A DNA stretch of 9,911 nt from Candidatus Pacearchaeota archaeon CG10_big_fil_rev_8_21_14_0_10_30_48 (GCA_002763155.1 PFCU01000038.1:3820-13730); one strand, 5' to 3'; numbered from the stretch's first letter, positions 1-4,919 are shown. The notes: a model not told the origin generated them from the sequence alone. Program-made: numbers and translations.

Positions 1-55
1 CATGTATAAATTATTTAGAATAAGTTGCTTTAAAAAGTTTTATAATGTGAATTTG

Positions 56-74
56 ACGCGACCTTTGGTCGCGT
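56..74. repeat. Perfect 8-bp inverted repeat with TTT triloop (hairpin 1)
   Basis: The left arm ACGCGACC (56-63) and right arm GGTCGCGT (67-74) are exact complements around a 3-nt TTT loop. The stem is GC-rich in an otherwise AT-rich spacer. It lies beyond the 3' end of ndk (minus strand), so it could be a processing or termination structure for that operon, or a short interspersed palindrome. No T-run follows it closely enough on either strand to make it a classical intrinsic terminator. Confidence 0.8.
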
Positions 75-79
75 GAATT

Positions 80-100
80 AGATAAATCAAAGATTTATCT
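80..100. repeat. Perfect 9-bp inverted repeat with AAA triloop (hairpin 2)
   Basis: The left arm AGATAAATC (80-88) and right arm GATTTATCT (92-100) are exact complements around an AAA loop. It begins 6 nt after hairpin 1 and has the same 3-nt loop design. Read on the minus strand its loop is TTT closed by C and G, which is the apex of hairpin 1 on the plus strand. The arm sequence is AT-rich and unrelated to hairpin 1. Confidence 0.8.
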
Positions 101-232
101 TGATGTTAAGTATACTAAAAAGTTCTTCTAAAAATTTTAAGTTCTGTTTAGTTAACTGATGAATCTAAATTTGAGTTACTCTATGATTGTGAGTTAATTA
201 TATTGATGAAGTAAAAGAGTGTTATTTTTAAA

Positions 233-721
233 TTATAAAATATGTTCTTCGTGAGATAATTTGTAATCATGAATTTCATCAATGCTGAACCATAAAGCTA
301 ATTCTCTTTTTGCAGCTTCTTCACTTTCTGAAGCGTGAATTAAATTATGTCCTTGATCGTTCTTTTTTGCGTAAACTTTACTTGTATGGTTGAAATCCCC
401 TCGGATTGTTCCTAGGTCTGCTTCGCCTGGATATGTTGCACCGACAATTTTTCTTACTGTGGCAATAGCACTTGAACCTTGAATAACTATAGCTATTACA
501 GGTGTTGAAGTAACAAAATCTACTAAATAATCTAAAACTTTCTTACCATATTTTTCAGCAATTTCTTCTCCATAATGTTCTGTTGCTTGATTAGCACTTG
601 CTTGAACCATTTTCATTCCAACAATTTTTAATCCTCGTTGTTCAAATCTTTTTAGAATTTCTCCGATTAATCCTCTTTGTACTCCGTCGGGTTTTATTAA
701 AACAAGTGTTTGCTCTATCAT
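233..721 (-). CDS. ndk: Nucleoside diphosphate kinase
   Basis: Transfers the gamma phosphate of a nucleoside triphosphate (usually ATP) to other nucleoside diphosphates through a phosphohistidine, balancing NTP and dNTP pools in the cytoplasm. The 162-residue product shows the family from end to end: the N-terminal TLVLIKPDG strand with Lys10, a Tyr at 50 in the HYGE segment, the GATYPGEADLGTIRGDF loop (95-110) with Arg107, and the active-site His129 in NLIHASES. The common form is NxxHGSDS, so Ala and Glu replace Gly and Asp here, both conservative. Most family members have about 135-155 residues; the extra length is a short C-terminal tail after the IDEIHDY segment. The ATG lies 6 nt after the stop of rps3ae on the same strand, so it should be the last gene of that operon. 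No convincing Shine-Dalgarno is seen. Confidence 0.97.
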   Translation of the reverse strand: MIEQTLVLIKPDGVQRGLIGEILKRFEQRGLKIVGMKMVQASANQATEHYGEEIAEKYGKKVLDYLVDFVTSTPVIAIVIQGSSAIATVRKIVGATYPGEADLGTIRGDFNHTSKVYAKKNDQGHNLIHASESEEAAKRELALWFSIDEIHDYKLSHEEHIL

Positions 722-727
722 CTAAGT

Positions 728-1402
728 TTATTCTTCCTCATCTGAATCTTTTTTAGATTTTTTCTCTGATTTTTCTTTAGACTCTTTCTTCTTCTGCGAA
801 ATTACTTTTTCTTGTTCAATATCATCTTGTTCAGATCTCTCTTTTCTTTCTTTCTCATACTTTTCGTGCTCTTTTAGATTTTCAATTCCAACGAATCTTA
901 TTTCACAAAGACCTAAAGGATAAATTTTCTTAAGAGCTGGAAGAATATCTTTTTGCAATTTCCCATTTAATACATCTTTAACTATTAGTTCAAAAGATTT
1001 GTCTTGAACATACTGGTTTATTTCTTCCTTAGCTTTTTCACGCAATCCTCTTAAAACTTGATTTGAAACTCTTTTTCTTGTTATTAAAAATGGTTTTATT
1101 CTTAACCGATTATCTTTGCATTGTGTCAAGAAAGAATCTTCCACGTAATCAGTTCCTTTTCTAAGCATTCGTCTTATGTAAAAACCATGTAAGTATAATT
1201 GTCTTGGAGTTGTTGTTATTTTCCCGTCTTTTTCTTCAATTAAGAAATTTACTTCTAACCCTTTTCCTTTTAAGTTATTTGTTAAATCCAGTTTTATGTG
1301 TTTTCCGGAAAATTCTCCATCTCTTCCGTATAATTCTATTTCTTTATTCAATAGTGGAACATCAACCACGTAAAATTTTTTCTTTTCTTGTATTTTTGCC
1401 AT
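728..1402 (-). CDS. rps3ae: Small-subunit ribosomal protein eS1 (S3Ae)
   Basis: Archaeal/eukaryotic-type component of the 30S subunit that sits near the mRNA exit side. The 224-residue sequence carries the usual core: the KKKFYVVDVP N-terminus, GKHIKLDLTNNL (33-44), the YIRRMLRKGTDYVEDSF stretch (75-91), and the basic RIKPFLITRKRVSNQVLRGLREK segment (101-123). The family-typical IYPLGLCEIRF motif (160-170) ends the core. After about residue 175 comes a long, highly charged Lys/Glu/Ser tail ending in acidic residues, probably disordered and of the kind seen at many ribosomal protein ends. It is the middle gene of rpl44e-rps3ae-ndk, starting 15 nt after the rpl44e stop. The intergenic sequence has no purine-rich ribosome binding site, so translation may be coupled or SD-independent. 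Confidence 0.96.
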   Translation of the reverse strand: MAKIQEKKKFYVVDVPLLNKEIELYGRDGEFSGKHIKLDLTNNLKGKGLEVNFLIEEKDGKITTTPRQLYLHGFYIRRMLRKGTDYVEDSFLTQCKDNRLRIKPFLITRKRVSNQVLRGLREKAKEEINQYVQDKSFELIVKDVLNGKLQKDILPALKKIYPLGLCEIRFVGIENLKEHEKYEKERKERSEQDDIEQEKVISQKKKESKEKSEKKSKKDSDEEE

Positions 1403-1417
1403 TTTTATTTTAGATTA

Positions 1418-1729
1418 TTATTCTAATAGCATCTTGCTAGCACGAATGCCTTTTTTAGATTGGTGAGATTTTTTACAAACTTGACATGTGTAAACAAATG
1501 CGTGTTTTTTAGTATTTTTTGTAATTCTTTTCCATTTTTTAATTGGAGGTTTTGATCCATATCGTCCTTTATTACCCATTCCTGGAACGCCGCCTCTTTT
1601 TTTAGCTCGTGGAATAGATCCTCTAGTTAAAGAACTTTTTTTCTTCCCAGTTGAGACTAACTTTACCTTGTGCTCAGATTTCTTTTTACAAGTTGGGCAA
1701 AATCTATTTGTAATTTTCGGTTTTTTCAT
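1418..1729 (-). CDS. rpl44e: Large-subunit ribosomal protein eL42 (L44e)
   Basis: Zinc-binding 50S ribosomal protein near the E-site. The 103-residue product has paired CPTC (Cys11, Cys14) and CQVC (Cys82, Cys85) knuckles that would hold one zinc ion. Between them is the basic loop RGSIPRAKKRGGVPGMGNKG followed by RYGSKPPIKKWKRITK, matching the family's GNKGR-like central loop and basic stretch. Archaeal members are usually a little shorter (about 92-95 residues). The start is fixed: ATG at 1729 is the only start before an in-frame TAG four codons upstream. It is the first gene of the minus-strand cluster. In many archaea it is followed by rps27e, but here rps3ae follows instead. The leader upstream is structured. 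Confidence 0.96.
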   Translation of the reverse strand: MKKPKITNRFCPTCKKKSEHKVKLVSTGKKKSSLTRGSIPRAKKRGGVPGMGNKGRYGSKPPIKKWKRITKNTKKHAFVYTCQVCKKSHQSKKGIRASKMLLE

Positions 1730-1737
1730 AGTAAAAC

Positions 1738-1749
1738 GAACCTAGGTTC
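1738..1749. repeat. 12-bp perfect palindrome GAACCTAGGTTC ahead of rpl44e
   Basis: A perfect palindrome 8 nt upstream of the rpl44e ATG. In minus-strand RNA its CCUAG can pair with CUAGG about 17 nt further upstream (plus coordinates 1764-1768), hiding part of an AGGAG element at 1762-1766. It may be an operator or part of a leader switch; the role is inferred. Confidence 0.55.
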
Positions 1750-1773
1750 TTCTTACGACATCTCCTAGAAATG

Positions 1774-1787
1774 CCGAAGAAATTCGG
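1774..1787. repeat. Small hairpin CCGAA-GAAA-TTCGG in divergent promoter region
   Basis: A 5-bp perfect stem (CCGAA/TTCGG), extendable by one G-T pair, with a GNRA-type GAAA loop on the plus strand and TTTC on the minus strand. It falls inside the expected 5' leader of the rpl44e operon. If the plus-strand gene starts at 1859 without a leader, the hairpin is outside its transcript. Confidence 0.5.
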
Positions 1788-1829
1788 TTATGATTTATTT
1801 AGACTACTCGTCTTATCGGTTTAAAAACC

Positions 1830-1837
1830 TTTTTATA
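1830..1837 (-). promoter_or_regulatory. Candidate TATA box for the rpl44e-rps3ae-ndk operon
   Basis: Read on the minus strand, this is TATAAAAA inside CAATATAAAAAGG. It would place a start of transcription near 1808 and give rpl44e a leader of roughly 80 nt. A second AT-rich stretch nearer the gene (minus TAAATAAATC, around 1797-1806) is an alternative. The position overlaps the plus-strand box of the divergent gene. Confidence 0.35.
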
Positions 1838-1839
1838 TT
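1830..1839 (+). promoter_or_regulatory. TATA box for the small HTH-like gene
   Basis: TTTTTATATT centred about 25 nt before ATG 1859, preceded by the purine-rich AAAAACC that could serve as a BRE. This is the spacing of an archaeal leaderless promoter, where transcription starts at or next to the start codon. It is the main reason for choosing ATG 1859 over ATG 1790. Confidence 0.5.
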
Positions 1840-1858
1840 GTGGTCCCGCAGTTATCTT

Positions 1859-2134
1859 ATGAGAATAAAATTTTTAGAGAAGAACGGACAGAAAAAATTT
1901 CTTAAGGAAGTTTTAATTAAAATTAATTGTTCTTCTATTCATAATTTTGAGCAGTTTGGTTTTGATGTTCCTTATTCCACGATGAAGAATTATTTTTCTG
2001 AAGCTAGGCTTTTACCGAGGGATTTTTTTGATAAATTGTGTTACTTGGCTAAAGTTGATTCTTCAAATTTTAAAATTGAATTTTTGAATGAGAATTGGGG
2101 AATGGTTAAAGGCGGGAAGAAAAGTCGGAGATAA
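1859..2134 (+). CDS. Small HTH-like protein with C-terminal WGxxKGG motif
   Basis: A 91-residue basic protein when read from ATG 1859 (MRIKFLEKNG...). An in-frame ATG at 1790 would add 23 residues, but the TATA box at 1830-1839 lies between the two, so the longer form would not be on the transcript. Residues about 26-60 suggest a helix-turn-helix: a first helix around SIHNFEQFG, then a candidate recognition helix PYSTMKNYFSEARLLP. A third helix follows (DFFDKLCYLAKVD). The end reads ENWGMVKGGKKSRR. From memory, HTH modules with a terminal WGxxKGG are common in DPANN and other archaea, sometimes in front of LAGLIDADG-type domains; no such nuclease domain is present here. It is divergent from rpl44e and upstream of a tRNA. 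DNA or RNA binding is an inference, and no specific function can be named. Confidence 0.72.
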   Translation: MRIKFLEKNGQKKFLKEVLIKINCSSIHNFEQFGFDVPYSTMKNYFSEARLLPRDFFDKLCYLAKVDSSNFKIEFLNENWGMVKGGKKSRR

Positions 2135-2135
2135 G

Positions 2136-2153
2136 TGGTCCTGCCAAGAATCG
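2136..2153 (-). repeat. Duplicated tRNA-Val 3' end (possible att-like remnant)
   Basis: Bases 2136-2151 match 2263-2278, the 3' end of the tRNA-Val gene, at 15 of 16 positions and in the same orientation. On the minus strand it holds the discriminator A, the acceptor strand CAGGACC, the T-stem 3' strand CTTGG and the start of a T-loop (CGATT). The mismatch restores perfect pairing with the T-stem 5' strand CCAAG of the intact gene. It lies 110 nt beyond the tRNA 3' end, where an attachment-site repeat would sit, but no integrase gene is present between the copies. Confidence 0.55.
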
Positions 2154-2178
2154 GCGTCGCGAACAAGTCGCTCGCTGC

Positions 2179-2195
2179 GTTCAAACAAGTTGAAC
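2179..2195. repeat. 6-bp hairpin GTTCAA-ACAAG-TTGAAC
   Basis: A perfect 6-bp stem with a 5-nt loop in the GC-richer spacer downstream of the small HTH-like gene. It could be part of the 3' untranslated region of that gene, together with the following T-run hairpin. Confidence 0.5.
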
Positions 2196-2206
2196 ACAAA
2201 CTCAAC

Positions 2207-2226
2207 AAACCTCCAGCGGGTTTTTT
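2207..2226 (+). terminator. Candidate terminator downstream of the HTH-like gene
   Basis: AAACCT (2207-2212) can pair with GGGTTT (2218-2223), including one T-G pair, around the 5-nt loop CCAGC. The right arm runs into a six-T tract. A competing 5-bp stem CTCCA/TGGAG (2211-2230) overlaps it. It is placed correctly to end plus-strand transcription before the convergent tRNA gene. In archaea the T-tract itself would be the main signal. Confidence 0.45.
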
Positions 2227-2262
2227 GGAGTTCCAGCAACCAATCGATTCAATAATTTTTTA

Positions 2263-2334
2263 TGGTCCTGCTAAGAATTGAACTTGGGTTACATCCACGT
2301 CAAGGATGAGTCTTAACCACTGGACCACAGGACC
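2263..2334 (-). tRNA. tRNA-Val (anticodon GAC)
   Basis: The minus strand folds as a full cloverleaf. The acceptor arms GGTCCTG and CAGGACC pair perfectly, with discriminator A. The D-arm is GTCC...AGAC (three pairs plus a C-A mismatch) with GTGGTTA in its loop. The anticodon arm CATCC-TTGACGT-GGATG pairs perfectly and puts GAC at 34-36, reading GUC and GUU. The variable loop is 4 nt. The T-arm CCAAG-TTCAATT-CTTAG has one C-A mismatch, and the T-loop has A where C-G-A is usual. CCA is not encoded, as is common in archaea. No intron is seen. The gene starts 1 nt after the stop of the broken membrane-protein gene on the same strand, so it may be read through from there. Confidence 0.93.
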
Positions 2335-2335
2335 T

Positions 2336-2776
2336 TTATTTTTTAAAATATCCAACAAGAAAAATAATGAATGAAATTCCTGTAAAGATTAATAAAATAA
2401 ATGTTAATAAGAAACCAAGAATTATAAATCCTAATAAACATTCTCCATAAGGATCATTTATTCTACAACTTAAAGTTACTAAGGATAATATAATTACTCC
2501 AATTACAAATAAAATAAATCCAGAAATATTTACCCAATATGCTTTTTTAATTAAATTATTTATTTTATTTTATTTGTAAACTTTAATTGCCATTATTAAG
2601 TAAATTGTAGAAAATATTGATGCAATTAATTGAGGTAATCCTAATCCGTAGAAATCATCATGACCCTATCTTATTGTTGCAATTAATTCTCCCAAACCAA
2701 CCCATATGAAAAAAATTAAAGAAGGCATTAAAATAATTAAAATAAGAGCAATGTTAGTTAATTCTAATTTTTTCAT
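2336..2776 (-). pseudogene. Broken multi-pass membrane protein gene (two in-frame stops)
   Basis: From ATG 2776 a single frame runs 147 codons to TAA at 2336-2338, interrupted by TAG at 2666-2668 and TAA at 2570-2572 but with no frameshift. Reading through the stops gives MKKLELTNIALILIILMPSL... followed by about four hydrophobic segments: residues about 8-27, 48-62, 83-100 and 118-143. Short polar loops such as GHDDFYGLG and CRINDPYGEC separate them. Protein-like composition continues after both stops, so the gene probably lost function recently or the stops are sequence errors. Each stop is one C-to-T change from a Gln codon (CAG, CAA), and the TAG could also come from Trp TGG. No ATG, GTG or TTG restarts the frame after the second stop. 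A TATA box stands about 26 nt before the ATG. The family is not recognised. Confidence 0.7.
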
Positions 2777-2797
2777 ATATTTGTTATTGAAAAATTT

Positions 2798-2805
2798 TAT
2801 TTAAA
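2798..2805 (-). promoter_or_regulatory. TATA box for the broken membrane-protein gene
   Basis: Minus-strand TTTAAATA is centred about 26 nt upstream of ATG 2776, so transcription would start at the ATG (leaderless). An intact promoter ahead of a gene with two stops supports recent inactivation; it may now serve transcription toward tRNA-Val. Confidence 0.45.
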
Positions 2806-2820
2806 TGTTCTGTATTTGTT

Positions 2821-2831
2821 TTACTTAGTAA
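2821..2831. promoter_or_regulatory. Candidate operator half: pseudopalindrome TTACT-T-AGTAA
   Basis: An 11-nt odd-length inverted repeat with 5-bp arms around one central base. Its centre (2826) is 22 bp, two helical turns, from the centre of the larger pseudopalindrome at 2841-2855. Both lie upstream of the TATA box of the three-gene operon. Confidence 0.4.
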
Positions 2832-2832
2832 C

Positions 2833-2860
2833 TAACTTAATAAGTTATTAACTTAATAAG
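2833..2860. promoter_or_regulatory. Candidate operator: 12-nt direct repeats and 15-nt pseudopalindrome
   Basis: TAACTTAATAAG occurs exactly twice, at 2833-2844 and 2849-2860, a 16-nt period. The join forms TAAGTTA-T-TAACTTA (2841-2855), a perfect 7-bp inverted repeat around one base. The cluster ends 5 nt before the TATA box, so a bound protein would block TBP/TFB. The first gene of the operon encodes an RHH-like protein, and such proteins typically bind short tandem or inverted repeats as dimers side by side. Autoregulation is inferred. Confidence 0.55.
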
Positions 2861-2865
2861 AAACA

Positions 2866-2873
2866 TTTATATA
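2866..2873 (+). promoter_or_regulatory. TATA box of the RHH-anchor-giant protein operon
   Basis: TTTATATA, preceded by the purine-rich AAGAAAC as a possible BRE. Transcription would start near 2896, leaving a leader of about 13 nt before ATG 2909. No other clear promoter is seen before the two downstream genes. Confidence 0.6.
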
Positions 2874-2908
2874 GCGGAAAATATATTTTGGTGTAAGGGT
2901 TAATTTAT

Positions 2909-3046
2909 ATGAAGAAATACTTACTTCTTATTGAGGATGAGAAACTTTGGGAAAAGTTCAAGTCTTTTACGAAAAAGGACATAAATACAGAAATTATGGA
3001 ACTAATAAAAGAAAAAGTAGCGAAAGAGGTGAAAAATGGAAAATAA
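2909..3046 (+). CDS. Small Arc-like ribbon-helix-helix protein, candidate operon regulator
   Basis: A 45-residue protein beginning MKKYLLLIEDEKLWEKFKSF. The pattern fits a ribbon-helix-helix DNA-binding fold: a short hydrophobic strand (YLLLI, 4-8), helix A (DEKLWEKFKSF, 10-20), a short turn, and helix B (INTEIMELIKEKVAKEV, 25-41). The start of helix B resembles the SVNSEI segment of phage Arc repressor. These proteins act as dimers whose paired strands enter the DNA major groove. The last 11 nt overlap the start of the next gene in another frame, so expression is tightly linked. Inverted and direct repeats just upstream of its TATA box are plausible binding sites. The fold assignment is by eye; a structural micropeptide with no DNA role remains possible. 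Confidence 0.7.
   Translation: MKKYLLLIEDEKLWEKFKSFTKKDINTEIMELIKEKVAKEVKNGK
3026..3030 (+). promoter_or_regulatory. Shine-Dalgarno for the 627-residue anchor protein
   Basis: GAGGT, within GAGGTGA, lies 5 nt before ATG 3036 and inside the coding sequence of the small RHH-like gene. It is one of the clearest SD elements in the window and supports both the start and coupled translation. Confidence 0.6.
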
Positions 3047-4919
3047 AAATCGAAAAGCTCAAACAACTATTTTTATTATTCTCGCAATTGTGATAGTTGT
3101 TGCAATCGTCGGTTTTTTCATTATAAGAAATGTCATTAACTCAAATTCTTCAACAGCTTCAGTAGATGTTTTTAATTTTTTTGATTCTTGCATCGAAGAT
3201 AAAACGAGAACTGCGTTGAGTATTGCTGGAAGTCAAGGAGGTTATATTGAAAATCCGGAATTTGAACCAGGAAGTGCTTACGCCCCTTTTTCTAGTCAAT
3301 TGGATTTTTTAGGAATTGGAGTTCCTTATTGGTATTATATTTCTGCTAATGGTCTTGTGAAAGAACAAGTGCCTTCAAGAACAACTATGGAAAACCAAAT
3401 TGAGAATTTCTTGAATAATGAATTACGCACTTGTGATTTCAATTCTTTTAGAACTCAAGGTTATGAAATTAATACAGGAGATGTTGTTAGCGACGTCCAA
3501 ATTTTGAATAATGAAGTTAGAGTAAATGTACGAATGGATCTTAGTTACAAGAAAGCAGATAAAACTTCTCGTAAAACAAATCATGATGTGAACGTTGTTA
3601 GTGATTTTGGGAATCTTTATAATTTAGCTAGGGAAATTTACGATAAAGAAAAAAGCGAGGCATTTTTGGAATTGTATACTCAAGATGTTTTGTATAATTA
3701 TGCTCCGGTTACTGGAAGTGAAATTAGTTGTAGTCCTTTGATTTGGAATGCGCAGGAAGTTAGCGATGATTTGAAAAAAGGACTTGAAGCAAATATTCAG
3801 GCATTGAAAATAGATAATGGGAAATTTGAATTGCAAAAAGAAACTAGTGATTATTTTGTTGTAGATATTAAAGGAAAGGAAAATGTGCGATTTTTATACG
3901 ACGCTGATTGGCCATCGAGAGTTGAAATTTGGCCTGCTGAAAATTCTTTGTTAGTTGCAGAACCTGTTGGACTTGAAGAAGGATTGGGCGTTTTAGGATT
4001 TTGTTTTGTTCCTTATCATTTTGTTTATGATGTTTATCACCCTGTTTTAATTCAACTTTATAATAATGAAGAAATATTCCAATTCCCTGTTGCAGTTGTT
4101 ATTGATAAAAGTGTTCCAAGAGATTCAATTTCTGGAGAAGAACCTATTGAATCAACTTCCTTAGATGGCTTTTGTGATAATGCGAATACTGCAATTAGTG
4201 TAAACACTTTTGATTATTCTTTGAATCCTGTCGAAGCAGATATAAGTTTCTCATGTTTCAATGAAGTTTGTAATTTAGGGAAAACTAAGTTTGCTTCTGG
4301 TGATGCTGTTCTTAATTCAGAGGTTCCTCAATGTGTTAATGGAATTATAACTGCTAAAGCAGAGGGTTATGTTTCTGGAAAACAAATTGTTTCAACTAAT
4401 GAAAGAACAGATTCAAATATTATTTTGAATAAACTTTATAGTTTGCCGGTGAGTTTGTCTTTGGGCGGGATTCCTCTTGAATCAAGAAGTAATGAGGGTA
4501 TTGCAATTGTTAACTTTGTTTCTGAAGATTATTCCACGACGCTGATTTATCCTGAACAGAGAACTGTTAATTTAGCCGAAGGATTGTATAATGTTTCGGT
4601 TCAGGTATTTTCTGGAAGTAGTTTGGTTGTTCCGGAGGCTACAAAGAATGAATGTGTGCAAGTTCCTAAAAAAGGATTGTTAGGATTTTTCGGAAGCACT
4701 TCTGAAGAATGTTTTAATATTAAAATTCCTCAACAGACTTTGACTAATGCGTTAAGCGGAGGAGGGAAAAATGTTGAATTAATTTTAGAAAGTGATTTGC
4801 GTTTTGCGAATGGGGTTAAAGTTGATGTTCCTTTACTTCCTACACCAAATAGTTTAGACCAACTTCAGCAAAATTATGTTTTAATAGACGGTCAGAGTGT
4901 CTCGGTGAATTTAACATGA
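3036..4919 (+). CDS. Class III signal-anchored extracellular protein, function unknown
   Basis: A 627-residue surface protein not matched to a named family. The N-terminus, NRKAQTTIFIILAIVIVVAI, is a short basic stretch, then K-A before Q, then about 22 hydrophobic residues (11-31). This is the form of archaeal type IV pilin/archaellin (class III) signal peptides, with possible cleavage after Ala8. The rest would face outward. It has ten cysteines (52, 133, 232, 323, 380, 407, 412, 433, 540, 559), an even number that would allow disulfides. Residues about 45-360 form one region (SCIEDKTRTALSIAGSQGG, PYWYY, helix-rich 190-255). Residues about 375-465 look like a Cys-containing beta-sandwich of the carboxypeptidase-regulatory type (NGIITAKAEGYVSGKQIV). 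Residues 470-600 look like further beta-rich repeats. It is far longer than ordinary pilins. Start ATG 3036 has an SD; the stop overlaps the next start as ATGA. Confidence 0.85.
   Translation: MENKNRKAQTTIFIILAIVIVVAIVGFFIIRNVINSNSSTASVDVFNFFDSCIEDKTRTALSIAGSQGGYIENPEFEPGSAYAPFSSQLDFLGIGVPYWYYISANGLVKEQVPSRTTMENQIENFLNNELRTCDFNSFRTQGYEINTGDVVSDVQILNNEVRVNVRMDLSYKKADKTSRKTNHDVNVVSDFGNLYNLAREIYDKEKSEAFLELYTQDVLYNYAPVTGSEISCSPLIWNAQEVSDDLKKGLEANIQALKIDNGKFELQKETSDYFVVDIKGKENVRFLYDADWPSRVEIWPAENSLLVAEPVGLEEGLGVLGFCFVPYHFVYDVYHPVLIQLYNNEEIFQFPVAVVIDKSVPRDSISGEEPIESTSLDGFCDNANTAISVNTFDYSLNPVEADISFSCFNEVCNLGKTKFASGDAVLNSEVPQCVNGIITAKAEGYVSGKQIVSTNERTDSNIILNKLYSLPVSLSLGGIPLESRSNEGIAIVNFVSEDYSTTLIYPEQRTVNLAEGLYNVSVQVFSGSSLVVPEATKNECVQVPKKGLLGFFGSTSEECFNIKIPQQTLTNALSGGGKNVELILESDLRFANGVKVDVPLLPTPNSLDQLQQNYVLIDGQSVSVNLT
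4904..4908 (+). promoter_or_regulatory. Shine-Dalgarno for the giant secreted protein
   Basis: GGTGA, 7 nt before ATG 4916 and inside the end of the preceding gene. Together with the ATGA overlap it points to termination-reinitiation coupling and near-equal synthesis of the two large proteins. Confidence 0.5.

Noticed and set aside
156..209. Two TGATGA motifs resembling C and C' boxes of a C/D box guide RNA
   Set aside because: Neither is preceded by a purine as the C box requires, no CTGA D or D' boxes follow at the right distance, and no terminal stem is visible.
1204..1413. 69-codon plus-strand frame opposite rps3ae
   Set aside because: It is antisense to a well-supported ribosomal protein gene; its Leu/Phe-rich composition is the mirror of the Lys/Glu-rich coding strand.
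2336..2776. Stop codon reassignment to explain the two in-frame stops
   Set aside because: TAA ends ndk, rps3ae, rpl44e and other genes here, so general recoding is not possible, and nothing suggests pyrrolysine use. A broken gene or sequence error is simpler.
2833..2860. Start of a CRISPR array
   Set aside because: There are only two 12-nt repeats with a 4-nt spacer, far too short for CRISPR; an operator is more likely.
3624..3836. 70-codon minus-strand frame inside the 627-residue gene
   Set aside because: It is antisense to a well-supported gene, with a low-complexity Phe/Ile/Asn composition typical of AT-rich shadows.
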